Assembly (NCBI RefSeq): GCF_029870955.1
Contig: NZ_PGFQ01000002.1
Coordinates: forward strand, 124,001-188,000
Source of the DNA: Sulfitobacter faviae
GTDB lineage: Bacteria; Pseudomonadota; Alphaproteobacteria; Rhodobacterales; Rhodobacteraceae
Length of the DNA: 64,000 nt
Direction: 5' to 3'
This document shows, in pieces, positions 1 through 9,306 of this stretch (its first letter is position 1; each line of letters begins with the position of its first letter). Both the position numbers and the translations under genes were made by a program. The notes beneath the pieces are model-generated. The model saw only the letters and a program-made list of their open reading frames with translations, was not told the origin of the DNA and ran no database searches.

Positions 1-582
1 CCGCGCGGCGGTGCAATTCGATCTCCCCCGCGCGGCGACGCTGGTGGCGAAATCGAAAACGTAAGGGTCGCCCCCTTCCCGGGGCCAGCCAAAGGCGAAA
101 GGGTTGGTCCCCATCAAGGGGTCGGTTCCGCCCGAGGGGGCGACGCTGGCATAGCTGGGGCACATGGCCATGGCTGCAAGGCCCATCTCGGTCAGCGCCT
201 CGATCTCGGGCCAGAGGGCGGCGAAATGGGTGCAATCGTTGATCACCATGGCGGCGATTCCGGTGGTGCGGCAACGCTCGGCCAGCACCGGCGCGCCTGC
301 TTCGAAGGCCGCGTTGGAGAAGCCGCCGCCTGCGTTCACGCGCACCACGGCGCTGTCGTCATGATGCACCTGTGGCACGGCGTCGGGCACCACCTTTCCC
401 GCCTTGATCGTGCGCAGGCAGCCTTCGATCCGGTAGATGCCGTGGGATTTGCAGGCATCGCCTTCGCCCGCGACAATCACCCGCGCGAGGGCGGCGGCAT
501 TCAGGGGCGACAGGCCCCCGCCTTGGAAAATCCGAATGACCATCGCGGTCAGGTCATCGTGAGAGAGGGTTGTGTCGGCCAT
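1..582 (-). CDS. Ldh2-family oxidoreductase, likely Pyr2C/Pip2C reductase (partial)
   Basis: The minus-strand frame opens with ATG at 582 and is still open at base 1, so 194 residues of a protein usually about 330 long are visible. It belongs to the malate/L-lactate dehydrogenase type 2 family of NAD(P)H-dependent reductases. Visible hallmarks are the KSHGIYR segment near residue 50, the NAGGGFSNAAFE segment, and DFATSVAARGEIE near the edge. Family members in hydroxyproline and D-lysine catabolism reduce delta1-pyrroline-2-carboxylate or delta1-piperideine-2-carboxylate to proline or pipecolate. Here the divergent neighbours are hydroxyproline genes, including two dehydratase candidates that would release Pyr2C, so Pyr2C reductase is the preferred call. 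A ureidoglycolate or malate dehydrogenase cannot be excluded without the C-terminal part. Confidence 0.75.
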   Translation of the reverse strand, partial: MADTTLSHDDLTAMVIRIFQGGGLSPLNAAALARVIVAGEGDACKSHGIYRIEGCLRTIKAGKVVPDAVPQVHHDDSAVVRVNAGGGFSNAAFEAGAPVLAERCRTTGIAAMVINDCTHFAALWPEIEALTEMGLAAMAMCPSYASVAPSGGTDPLMGTNPFAFGWPREGGDPYVFDFATSVAARGRSNCTAAR

Positions 583-613
583 CTGAAACCTCGCAGGGCT
601 TGGGTTGCAATCA

Positions 614-632
614 TGCATACATCATGTATGCA
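614..632. promoter_or_regulatory. Perfect 9-bp inverted repeat, candidate operator
   Basis: TGCATACAT, one central C, then ATGTATGCA. The site lies between the divergent reductase (start 582) and aldehyde dehydrogenase (start 688). The form and short spacer resemble operators of GntR/FCD-type regulators, which is an inference from shape only. No regulator gene is adjacent within the window, so it may lie to the left. Confidence 0.5.
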
Positions 633-687
633 GATGCGGAGAGACGCAAGCTGACACCGGGCCGCGGCCCGCAAGAAAGGATAGAAG

Positions 688-2204
688 ATGGCCTTTACTC
701 CCCACGGCAAACACCTGATCGCTGGCGAATGGATCGCCACGGATGATCGCTTTAGCTCTAGCCCCGCCCATGGGCCTGCGCATGACTTCTCGGTCGGCAC
801 GGTGGAACTGGTCGACCAAGCCTGCGAAGCCGCCGAAGCTGCGTTTTGGGACTATGGCTATTCCAGCCGCGCGACCCGCGCCAAATTCCTCAACGCCATC
901 GCCGATGAGATCGACGCCCGCGGGGCCGAGATCACCGAGATCGGCAGCCAAGAAAGCGGCCTGCCCGAAGCGCGGCTCGAAGGGGAGCGGGGCCGGACCG
1001 TGGGCCAACTCCGCCTTTTCGCGGCGCATATCGAAAAGGGTGACTATCTGGACCGTCGCTTCGATGCCGCCATGCCCGACCGCCAGCCCGCCCCGCGGCC
1101 CGCGATAACTATGGTCCAACGCCCCATCGGCCCCGTGGCCGTCTTTGGCGCGTCGAACTTCCCGCTGGCTTTCTCCGTGGCGGGCGGTGACACCGCAGCG
1201 GCGCTGGCGGCGGGCTGCCCGGTCGTGGTCAAAGGCCACTCCGCCCATCCCGGCACCGGAGAGATCGTGGCCGAAGCGATCCATGCCGCGGTTGAAAGCT
1301 GCGGCATGCCGCGCGGGGTCTTCTCGCTGATCCAAGGCGGCAACCGCGCCGTGGGGCAGGCCGTGGTGCAGCATCCGCTGATCAAGGCCGTGGGCTTCAC
1401 CGGCTCGCTCGCCGGGGGCCGGGCGCTCTTCGATCTCTGCGCCGCGCGGCCAGAGCCGATCCCCTTCTTTGGCGAGTTGGGCTCGGTCAACCCGATGTTC
1501 ATGCTGCCCGCCGCGATGGCGGCACGGGCCGAGGAGCTTGGCAAGGGCTGGGCGGCATCGCTGACCATGGGCGCGGGCCAGTTCTGCACCAATCCCGGGA
1601 TCGCCGTGGTGATTGACGGGCCGGGCGCCGACGCCTTCGTGCAGAACGCGGCAACAGCGCTGCAAGACGTGGCCCGCAGGTCATGCTGACAGACGGTATC
1701 GCGGAGGCCTATTGCGCAGGGCGGGACAAGTTCAAATCCGCGCCAAGCCTGCGCCAGGTGCATCTGGCCGACAGCGAAGGCCGCACCGCCGCGCCTGCCC
1801 TCTTCGAAACCACGGGCGAAGAGTTCAAGGCCAATCCGACGCTGCACGAAGAGGTCTTCGGCCCTCTAGGCTTGGTGGTGCGGGTCTCTTCGCTCGAAGA
1901 GATGCGCGCGCTGGCGTTGGAACTGGACGGGCAATTGACCATCACCCTGCATATGGATGACGCGGATGTCGACGCCGCGCGCGACCTCATGCCGGTGCTG
2001 GAGCGCAAGGCGGGTCGCCTGTTGGCCAACGGTTTCCCGACAGGGGTCGAGGTGGTGGATTCCATGGTGCATGGCGGGCCGTATCCGGCCAGCACCAACT
2101 TCGGCGCGACCAGCGTGGGCACCCTGTCGATCCGCCGTTTCCTGCGGCCCGTGTCCTATCAGAACCTGCCCGAGGCGCTGCTCCCGGAAGACGCGGCGGA
2201 ATAA
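688..2204 (+). CDS. Alpha-ketoglutaric semialdehyde dehydrogenase (2,5-dioxovalerate dehydrogenase), frameshifted as read
   Basis: NAD(P)-dependent aldehyde dehydrogenase of the KGSADH group. It oxidises 2,5-dioxopentanoate to 2-oxoglutarate, the last step of 4-hydroxyproline and Weimberg-type pentose breakdown. Landmarks are FGASNFPLAFS (N157), VVKGHSAHPGT (K182), GFTGS (236-240), the general-base E263 in FFGELGS, and nucleophile C300 in GAGQFCTNPG. The first frame ends at 1689 after C300. The C-terminal part continues in another frame from about 1670 to 2204. Restoring one G at 1670-1672 (GTGGCCC to GTGGGCCC) joins them into about 505 residues that align throughout with the intact paralogue at 45682. 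I treat the break as a probable consensus error. It heads the hydroxyproline island. Confidence 0.85.
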
Positions 2205-2215
2205 TCTAAGATCGG

Positions 2216-2242
2216 AAAAGCCGGGCCGCGCGCCCGGCTTTT
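2216..2242 (+). terminator. Rho-independent terminator after KGSADH
   Basis: An 11-bp stem AAAAGCCGGGC / GCCCGGCTTTT with a 5-base loop and a terminal T tract, 12 bases after the stop codon. It separates the dehydrogenase from the transport operon. Confidence 0.8.
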
Positions 2243-2343
2243 CGCATTTGTTACGCCGTGGGGGCAGCCCGACCGGCTGCTCTTTCGCGACCATGCTGGC
2301 CAGGCTGGAATGTATCAAAAATATGTCGACATGCCGGTAAAAG

Positions 2344-2368
2344 TTAAAAATACATATTGTATTTTTAA
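2344..2368. promoter_or_regulatory. Perfect 11-bp AT-rich inverted repeat, candidate operator
   Basis: TTAAAAATACA, TAT, TGTATTTTTAA, about 80 bases before the binding-protein start at 2448. In this GC-rich DNA an 11-bp perfect AT-rich palindrome is conspicuous and is positioned to control the amino-acid transporter/hydroxyproline operon. The half-site TGTATTTTTAA recurs at 51630-51640. Confidence 0.6.
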
Positions 2369-2447
2369 TGAAGACATTGTTCCTTCATACCACCCCGCAC
2401 CCCGTCCAGAGAGAGTCGGGGGCGACCAACCCAAGAGGGAGATACCT

Positions 2448-3254
2448 ATGAAATTCACGCAACTCGCCGGGAGCCTCGTGGCTGCGACCGTGATCGGCAC
2501 AGCCGCTCAGGCCGACAAACTGGACGACATCATTTCTTCGGGCACGCTGCGCTGCGCCGTGGTGCTGGACTTCCCGCCCATGGGCTCGCGCGATGACAGC
2601 AATACGCCCGTTGGCTTCGATGTGGACTATTGCAATGACCTGGCCGCCGCCCTTGGCGTCGAAGCCGAGATCGTGGAGACGCCCTTCCCCGACCGTATTC
2701 CCGCCCTCGTCTCGGGCCGTGCGGATGTGGGTGTTGCCTCCACCTCTGACACGCTGGAGCGCGCTAAGACCGTTGGTTTCTCGGTGCCCTATTTCGCCTT
2801 CACCAACGTTGTGCTGACCCGCGAAGACGCGGGCGTCGACAGCTTTGAAAGCCTCAAGGGCAAGACCGTGGGCTCCGTCGCGGGCACTTTCGAAGCCATC
2901 GCGCTGGAAGAGCAGGTCGACGCATGGGACGAAGGCAGCTTCCGTTCCTACCAGAGCCAAGCGGACGTCTTCCTGTCGTTGGCCCAAGGCCAGATCGACG
3001 CGACGGTCGTGACCTCCACCGTGGCCTCCTCCATCGTGGCGAGCGGCAAGTTCGACGGTTTGACCATCGCGGGCGATGCGCCGTTCGACGTGGACTATGT
3101 CGGTCTGATCGGCCTGCGTCAGGAATACGGTCTGCTGAACTACCTCGACCTCTTCGTGAACCAGCAGGTGCGCTCGGGCCGTTATCAGGAACTGTTCGAC
3201 AAATGGGTCGGCGGCGAGGCGCCGGATCTGACCATCGCCAAAGCCTATCGCTGA
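2448..3254 (+). CDS. Polar amino-acid ABC transporter, periplasmic binding protein
   Basis: 268-residue class II solute-binding protein (bacterial extracellular solute-binding family 3). A Sec signal peptide covers roughly residues 1-22 with a cleavage region near TAAQA. The mature part has the usual SGTLRCAV start, the GFDVDYCNDLAAALG loop, PFPDRIPALVSGRADV, and SDTLERAKTVGFSVPY. The start at 2448 is chosen because the signal peptide begins there and an AGAGGGAGA ribosome site precedes it; the frame is open upstream to 2310. It captures a polar or cyclic amino acid for the two permeases and ATPase downstream. Given the enzymes that follow, hydroxyproline or its D-epimer is a reasonable but unproven substrate. 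Confidence 0.85.
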   Translation: MKFTQLAGSLVAATVIGTAAQADKLDDIISSGTLRCAVVLDFPPMGSRDDSNTPVGFDVDYCNDLAAALGVEAEIVETPFPDRIPALVSGRADVGVASTSDTLERAKTVGFSVPYFAFTNVVLTREDAGVDSFESLKGKTVGSVAGTFEAIALEEQVDAWDEGSFRSYQSQADVFLSLAQGQIDATVVTSTVASSIVASGKFDGLTIAGDAPFDVDYVGLIGLRQEYGLLNYLDLFVNQQVRSGRYQELFDKWVGGEAPDLTIAKAYR

Positions 3255-3261
3255 TGAATGC

Positions 3262-3284
3262 GGGGGCCGCGACCTGCGGCCCCC
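3262..3284 (+). terminator. Intercistronic GC hairpin after the binding-protein gene
   Basis: GGGGGCCGC, 5-base loop, GCGGCCCCC, starting 8 bases after the stop and lacking a U tract. It more likely tunes or stabilises binding-protein mRNA than fully terminates. Similar hairpins follow the binding-protein genes at 12147, 24300 and 52735. Confidence 0.5.
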
Positions 3285-3313
3285 CTGCCGATAACCGCTG
3301 ATCGGAGCAAGAG

Positions 3314-3979
3314 ATGGGCAACTATACCTTTCAATGGCGACAGGCCTTTCGCGCCTTACCAGAGATGCTGGAAGGCGCGCTGGTCACGCTGCAAATATCG
3401 ATCCTGTCGATGCTCATCGGCATTGCCATCGCCGTGCTGCTGGCCGTGGGCCGGGATGCCAAATCGGCTTGGCTGCGGGCGCCTGCGACCGCATGGGTCG
3501 AAGTGGCGCGCAACACGCCGGCGCTGTTTCAGATTTACATGGCGCATTTCGGGCTCGGGTCTTTCGGGATCTATCTCAGCCCCTACGCCGCGCTGCTGGC
3601 CGGGATCGCCTTCAACAACGCGGGCTACCTTTGCGAGACGTTCCGCGGCGCGATGCGCGCCATTCCGGGCACGCAGCTGCGCGCCGGGCGGTCACTGGGC
3701 ATGGGGCAGGCCAAGGCGTTTCGCTTGATCATCCTGCCGCAGATGTTCCGCATCTCGTTCCTGCCGACGACGAACCAGATGATCTGGGCGATCTTGATGA
3801 CCTCTCTGGGTGTCACGGTGGGGCTGAATTCGGATCTCGCCGGGGTGACGCAAGACCTCAACGCGCGCAGCTTCCGAACCTTTGAATTCTTCGCATTGGC
3901 GGCGGTGATCTACTACGTGATCGCCAAGACCGTGATGCTTGGCGCACGGCTGCTTGCCGCCCGCCTGTTTCGCTACTGA
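3314..3979 (+). CDS. Polar amino-acid ABC transporter, permease subunit 1
   Basis: 221-residue inner-membrane protein of the HisM/GlnP family. It has hydrophobic segments near residues 20-45, 85-105 and 185-205, and the EAA loop seen as GAMRAIPGTQLRAGRSLGMGQAKAFRLIILPQ, which docks onto the ATPase. The start ATG at 3314 follows a short purine-rich ribosome site. It pairs with the permease at 3993 to form the channel. Confidence 0.85.
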   Translation: MGNYTFQWRQAFRALPEMLEGALVTLQISILSMLIGIAIAVLLAVGRDAKSAWLRAPATAWVEVARNTPALFQIYMAHFGLGSFGIYLSPYAALLAGIAFNNAGYLCETFRGAMRAIPGTQLRAGRSLGMGQAKAFRLIILPQMFRISFLPTTNQMIWAILMTSLGVTVGLNSDLAGVTQDLNARSFRTFEFFALAAVIYYVIAKTVMLGARLLAARLFRY

Positions 3980-3992
3980 AGGAAGAGAATAG

Positions 3993-4646
3993 ATGTTTGA
4001 TACGGCTCTGACCTTCAACGACCTGTTGTTCATGCTCAAAGGCGCGGGGGTGACGCTTTCGGTCACCGCCTTCGCGGTGGTGGGCGGCACGCTGCTGGGG
4101 GTGTTCTTCGGGGTGCTGCGCAGCCAGATCAGCCCATGGGCGGCGCTGCCGCTGACCTTCGTGCTGGATATCTTCCGCTCGGTTCCGCTGCTGATCCAAC
4201 TGATCCTTGCCAACGCTTTTCAGGCCATCGCGGGCTGGGGGATTTCGCCCTTCGTGACCTCCTGCATCGTGCTGGCGCTCTATACCTCGGCCTATTGCAC
4301 CGAGATCGTGCGCGGCGCGATCGAGGCGGTGCCTTCGGTCACCCGCCGTGCGGCGCGCTCGCTTGGCATGACATGGGGGCAGGATCTCACGCAGATCGTC
4401 TTTCCCATGGCGCTGCGGGTCGGCCTGCCCAGTTGGATCGGCCTGACGCTTGGCGTGATGAAAGACAGCGCGCTGGTGATGTGGCTTGGCATCATCGAAT
4501 TGCTGCGCGCCTCGCAAATTCTGGTGACACGCCTGCAAGAGCCGATGTTCATCCTGCTCGTGACCGGCGCGATCTACTTCGCGCTCAGTTTCCCCATTGC
4601 CCGGCTTGGCAGCCGCTTGGAAAAAAGGTGGCAAGAAAATGATTGA
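3993..4646 (+). CDS. Polar amino-acid ABC transporter, permease subunit 2
   Basis: 217-residue HisQ/GlnP-type permease. It carries VRGAIEAVPSVTRRAARSLGMTWGQ as the EAA loop and several hydrophobic spans. It starts 13 bases after the first permease behind GGAAGAG. Its last codons overlap the ATPase start at 4639, indicating translational coupling within the operon. Confidence 0.85.
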   Translation: MFDTALTFNDLLFMLKGAGVTLSVTAFAVVGGTLLGVFFGVLRSQISPWAALPLTFVLDIFRSVPLLIQLILANAFQAIAGWGISPFVTSCIVLALYTSAYCTEIVRGAIEAVPSVTRRAARSLGMTWGQDLTQIVFPMALRVGLPSWIGLTLGVMKDSALVMWLGIIELLRASQILVTRLQEPMFILLVTGAIYFALSFPIARLGSRLEKRWQEND

Positions 4647-5361
4647 GATTGAAAACGTCCACAAATCCTTTGGTGCGCTTCAGGTGCTCAAGGGCATCGA
4701 CCTGACCGTGCAAAAAGGCGAGGTCGTCTCGGTGATCGGCGGCTCGGGTTCGGGCAAATCGACGCTCTTGACCTGCATCAACGGGTTGGAGCCGATCGAC
4801 AGGGGCCGCATCGTCGTCGACGGGACCGAGGTTCACGCCCGCGACACCGACCTGAACAAGCTGCGCCGCAAGATCGGCATCGTGTTCCAGCAGTTCAACG
4901 CCTTTCCGCATTTGACGGTGTTGGAAAACGTCACGCTGGCCCCGCGCAAGGTCAAAGGCATCGCCCGCAAAGAAGCCGAAGAGATCGCAGTGCAGCAGCT
5001 TTCGCATGTCGGTCTGGCCGATAAGCTCGATGTTTACCCTAGCCGCCTGTCGGGCGGGCAGCAGCAGCGGATGGCGATTGCGCGTGCATTGGCGATGTCG
5101 CCCGATTACATTCTCTTTGACGAGGTGACCTCGGCCCTCGACCCGCAACTGGTGGGCGAGGTGCTGGACACGCTCAAACTGCTGGCAGATGAAGGGATGA
5201 CGATGATCTGTGTCACCCATGAGATGAGTTTCGCACGCGATGTGTCGGACCGTGTGGCCTTCTTTCACAAGGGCGTCATGGCCGAGATCGGCGCGCCGGA
5301 TCAGATCTTTGGTGATCCGCAGCAAGAAGAGACCCGTCAATTCCTGTCGAGCGTGCGGTAA
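4639..5361 (+). CDS. Polar amino-acid ABC transporter, ATP-binding protein
   Basis: 240-residue GlnQ/HisP-type ATPase. Walker A is GGSGSGKST at 34-42, the signature is LSGGQQQR, Walker B is YILFDEVTSAL, and the H-loop is CVTHEM. ATG at 4639 is preferred over an in-frame start at 4597 because family members begin MIEIENVHKSFG. The stop overlaps the next gene's ATG (TAATG at 5359), so the flavoprotein that follows belongs to the same transcript. Confidence 0.9.
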   Translation: MIEIENVHKSFGALQVLKGIDLTVQKGEVVSVIGGSGSGKSTLLTCINGLEPIDRGRIVVDGTEVHARDTDLNKLRRKIGIVFQQFNAFPHLTVLENVTLAPRKVKGIARKEAEEIAVQQLSHVGLADKLDVYPSRLSGGQQQRMAIARALAMSPDYILFDEVTSALDPQLVGEVLDTLKLLADEGMTMICVTHEMSFARDVSDRVAFFHKGVMAEIGAPDQIFGDPQQEETRQFLSSVR

Positions 5362-6583
5362 TGAACCAAACCCCGGTGACGGTCGTCGGCGCGGGCGTGG
5401 TGGGCCTGTCCATCGCGCTGGCGCTTCAGGCGCGCGGGCTACCCGTGCGGGTGATCGACCGTGAAGGCCCGGCGGCGGGCGCTTCGGCGGGCAACGCGGG
5501 TGCCTTTGCATTTACCGAGATCCTGCCGCTCGCCTCGCCCCGGATGATCCGGCAGGCGCCGAAATGGCTGCTTGACCCGCTGGGGCCGCTGTCGGTGCCG
5601 CCGCGCTATGCCGGGCGGATCGCCCCGTGGATGTGGCGTTTTTGGAAAGCAAGCTGGCCCGCGCAGCTGCGGGCCTCGACCGTGGCGCAGACGGCGCTGA
5701 TGAAACTCTCGCAAGCCGCGCTCGACCCGCATCTGGCGCTGAGCGGTCTGGCCCATATGCTGCGCCATGACGGACAGTTGCAGGTCTATGAAAGCGAGGC
5801 CGAGTTTCGCGCCTCCCTCCCCGGATGGCAAGCCCGCGAAGAGGCGGGGATTGCCTTCACCCATCTCAAGGGTGATGAGATTGCGGCCTATCAGCCCGGT
5901 CTCGCGCCCGGCTTCACCCATGCGACCTTCACCCCGGAATGGCAATCGATCTCGGATCCGCACGACTATGTGCTGGCGATGGCCGAACGCTTCCGGGCGG
6001 GGGGCGGAGAGATCACCATCACCGGCGCCGAGCGGCTGGTCGCAGGCGGGGTCGAGACCTCTGATGGGTTCATACCGGGCCGCGTGGTGCTGGCCGCCGG
6101 CGCACATTCGCATCACCTCGCGCGGACCGCTGGCGCGAAAATCCCGCTTGAGACCGAGCGCGGCTATAACACGACCCTGCCCGCCGGGGCCTTCGACCTG
6201 AAGCGCCAGATCACTTTCGGCGGCCATGGCTTTGTCATCAGCAAGGTGGGCCACGGGCTGCGCGTCGGCGGGGCGGTGGAACTCGGCGGGCTCGACCTGC
6301 CGCCGAACTTTGCCCGGGCCGATGCGATGCTGAAAAAGGCCAAGCGCTTTCTGCCGGGGCTCGACACCTCGGGCGGCACGCAATGGATGGGTTTTCGCCC
6401 CTCACTGCCGACAGCCTGCCCGCCATCGGCGCGCTGCCAAGCCGCCCGGATGTGTTCTGCGCCTTTGGCCACGGGCATCTGGGCCTCACCCAATCGGCGG
6501 GCACCGCCGCCATCATCGCGGATCTTATGACCGGCCAAGACCCCGGCATCGACCTGACCCCCTTCTCTCCCGCCCGTTTCTAG
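5361..6583 (+). CDS. DadA-type FAD oxidoreductase, likely D-hydroxyproline dehydrogenase, frameshifted as read
   Basis: FAD-dependent amino-acid oxidoreductase (DAO superfamily) with an N-terminal GAGVVG dinucleotide motif at 10-15 and ASAGNAGAFAF. Next to a hydroxyproline 2-epimerase, the expected reaction is oxidation of cis-4-hydroxy-D-proline to Pyr4H2C, passing electrons to the respiratory chain. The first frame goes off near 6410. The true C-terminus (LPAIGALPSRPDVFCAFGHG then QSAGTAAIIADL) is found in another frame ending at 6583. Restoring one G at 6409-6411 yields about 407 residues. The start ATG overlaps the ATPase stop. A general D-amino-acid dehydrogenase is the alternative. Confidence 0.75.
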
Positions 6584-6591
6584 AGGCTGAC

Positions 6592-7593
6592 ATGACGCAA
6601 CACACATTTCCCTGTATCGACGGCCATACCTGCGGCAACCCGGTACGGCTCGTCACCGGCGGCGCGCCGCTGTTGAAGGGCGCGAACATGCTGGAAAAGC
6701 GCGCCCATTTTCTGGCGGAATACGACTGGATCCGCACCGGTCTGATGTTCGAGCCGCGCGGGCACGACCAGATGTCGGGCGCGATCCTTTACCCACCGAC
6801 GCGGGATGATTGCGACATCGCAGTGCTGTTCATCGAGACCTCGGGCTGCCTGCCGATGTGCGGCCACGGCACCATCGGCACCGTCACCATCGCGCTTGAG
6901 AACGGGCTGGTCACCCCCGCCACCCCCGGCCAATTGCGCCTTGAAACCCCTGCCGGGCGGGTCGATGTGACCTACCGGCAAGAGGGGCGTTTCGTCGAAG
7001 AGGTGCGCCTGACCAACGTGCCCGCCTTCCTCCACGCCGAAGGGCTGACGGCAGAGGTCGAGGGTTTGGGCGAAGTGGTGGTTGATGTGGCCTATGGCGG
7101 CAATTTCTACGCCATCGTTGAGCCCCAGAAGAACTTCCGCGATATGGCGGATTTCTCGGTCTCCGAACTGGTCGGTCTGAGCCCCAAACTCCGTGCCGCG
7201 CTCAATGCGAAATATGTGTTCACCCACCCCGAACATCCCGCGATCAACGGGCTGAGCCATATCCTCTGGACCGGCGCCCCCCGCGCGGGAGAGGCGCACG
7301 CCCGCAACGCGGTTTTCTACGGTGACAAGGCGATCGATCGTTCCCCCTGCGGCACTGGCACCTCGGCGCGGATGGCGCAGTTGGCGGCCAAGGGCAAACT
7401 GAATGTGGGCGATGATTTCGTCCATGAATCCATCATCGGCTCCATGTTCAAAGGCCGTGTTGAAGCGGCGGCAGAGGTGGCCGGCAGGCCCGCGATCATC
7501 CCTTCCATCGCAGGTTGGGCGCGGGTGACGGGTTTTAACACCATTTTCATCGACGAGCGTGACCCCTTCGCGCACGGCTTTGTCGTCACCTGA
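6592..7593 (+). CDS. 4-hydroxyproline 2-epimerase (proline racemase family)
   Basis: 333-residue proline-racemase-family protein with both catalytic cysteines: C90 in [10 protein letters not shown] and C253 in [14 protein letters not shown]. The Cys/Cys pair is that of proline racemases and hydroxyproline epimerases. Dehydratase members instead have Thr at the second position. The adjacent D-hydroxyproline dehydrogenase-like gene and KGSADH favour trans-4-hydroxy-L-proline to cis-4-hydroxy-D-proline epimerisation. It starts 8 bases after the flavoprotein stop, within the same operon. Confidence 0.85.
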   Translation: MTQHTFPCIDGHTCGNPVRLVTGGAPLLKGANMLEKRAHFLAEYDWIRTGLMFEPRGHDQMSGAILYPPTRDDCDIAVLFIETSGCLPMCGHGTIGTVTIALENGLVTPATPGQLRLETPAGRVDVTYRQEGRFVEEVRLTNVPAFLHAEGLTAEVEGLGEVVVDVAYGGNFYAIVEPQKNFRDMADFSVSELVGLSPKLRAALNAKYVFTHPEHPAINGLSHILWTGAPRAGEAHARNAVFYGDKAIDRSPCGTGTSARMAQLAAKGKLNVGDDFVHESIIGSMFKGRVEAAAEVAGRPAIIPSIAGWARVTGFNTIFIDERDPFAHGFVVT

Positions 7594-7609
7594 ATTGGAG
7601 GGGTTCCAC

Positions 7610-9306
7610 ATGGCGCAAATCATCGTTCCCGCCGCAGCCCAAGGCGCGGTGCTGGCTTCCTCTGAGGGGCTGAGTTTCTGGGGCGGCGTCGATCCGGCCA
7701 CGGGCAAGGTCATCGATGCGCATCACCCGCTTTGCGGTCAATCGCTCGCGGGGAAGATCCTGCTCATGCCCACCAGCCGCGGCTCTTGCACCGGCAGCGG
7801 CGTGCTGCTGGAACTGGCGTTGAACGGTCATGCCCCTGCTGCCCTCGTGTTTCGCGAGGCCGAAGACATCCTGACCTTAGGCGCGCTGATCGCGGGCAAG
7901 ATGTTCGACAAGCCGCTCGCGGTGCTGCGCCTCGGGGCCGAGGATTACGACCTGCTCGCCAAATCCCGCAGCGCGCGGATCACGCCTGAGATGCTCAGCA
8001 CCGATGACTGGGATCTGCCCCTGTCGGACAGGCCCGCCCGCGCCCTGCATCTCACTGCCGAGGATCAAGCGATGCTGGACGGGGCCGAGGGCAAAGCCGT
8101 GCAACTGGCGATGGAGATCACCTGCACCATGGCGCAGGGGCAGGGGGCCGAGCGGCTGGTCGACGTGACGCGCGTGCATATCGACGGCTGCATCTACGCC
8201 AGCCCCGCCAACCTGCTCTTTGCCCAGACCATGGCCGATATGGGCTCGAAGGTGCGCGTGCCGACGACGATGAATGCGATCTCGGTCGATCACGGCAATT
8301 GGCGCGGTCAAGGCGTGCCGCCGGATTTCGGCCTGCCCGCCAGCCGTTTGGCCGACGCCTATGTTACCATGGGCGCGCGGCCCAGTTTCACCTGTGCGCC
8401 CTACCAATTGCCCGCCCCGCCCGAACGCGGCGAATTCATCGCGTGGTCGGAGTCAAACGCGGTGATCTATGCCAATAGCGTGCTTGGCGCGCGGACGGTG
8501 AAACATCCCGATTTCCTCGACCTGTGCATCGCGCTCACCGCGCGCGCACCGCTCTCAGGGGTCTATCTGGAGGAACATCGCGCCCCGCGCCGGGTGATCG
8601 AAGTGGAACTGCCCGCGGAGTATGACGAGGCGATCTGGCCGATGCTGGGCTGGCTCGCGGGGCAGGCCGCCCCGGACCGGATCCCGGTCCTGCGCGGGTT
8701 GGAGGGGGCCGCCCCGAATGAGGATGACCTCAAAGCGCTCTGCGCGGCCTTTGGCACTACTTCCGCAGCCCCGATGCTGCATGTGGCTGGGGTCACACCC
8801 GAAGCCGACCTGCCCCCTGTCGCAGAGGCCGATACGTTCCGCCTCACATCCGATGACCTGCGCCGCGTTTGGCGGCAGTTCAACGCCGGGGCCGCGACGG
8901 TCGATCTCGTGGCCTTCGGCAGCCCGCATTTCTCGCACGCCGAATGCCGCGCGCTCGACACCGCCCTCGCCGGGCGCAAGCGCCATGCCGACACGGCTGT
9001 CATCGTGACGCTCGGCCAAGACACGCTGCAAGCGGCGCGCGATGACGGCACCGTGGCGCGGCTGGAGGCCGCGGGCGTGCAGGTGGTGCCCGACATCTGC
9101 TGGTGCTCGATTTCCGAGCCGGTTTTCCCGCCCTCGGCCAAGGTGCTGATGACCAACTCGGGCAAATACGCCCATTACGCCCCGGTCTGTCGGGCCGGGC
9201 CGTGCGCTTTGGCAGTATCGCCGATTGTGTGGAGGCCGCCGTGTCGGGGCGTGCGGGGGAGGCATTGCCGAGATGGCTGACCGAGGAGGAGACGAAGGAT
9301 GCGTAG
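7610..9306 (+). CDS. Aconitase X, fused type (cis-3-hydroxy-L-proline dehydratase-like), frameshifted as read
   Basis: AcnX protein (formerly DUF521/DUF126). The N-terminal swivel domain (about residues 1-135) contains [16 protein letters not shown]. The large domain from about residue 145 contains [28 protein letters not shown] and [13 protein letters not shown], with cysteines for an iron-sulfur site. The fused type is known to dehydrate cis-3-hydroxy-L-proline to Pyr2C. The start at 7610 has GGAGGGG before it. The frame is lost at about 9181-9185; the last 40 residues ([21 protein letters not shown] and on) lie in the frame ending at 9306. One G restored in the run at 9181 repairs it to about 565 residues. 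The stop overlaps the next ATG. Confidence 0.8.

Noticed and set aside
226..654. 142-codon plus-strand open frame
   Set aside because: Antisense to the Ldh2-family gene, whose conserved motifs read cleanly on the minus strand.
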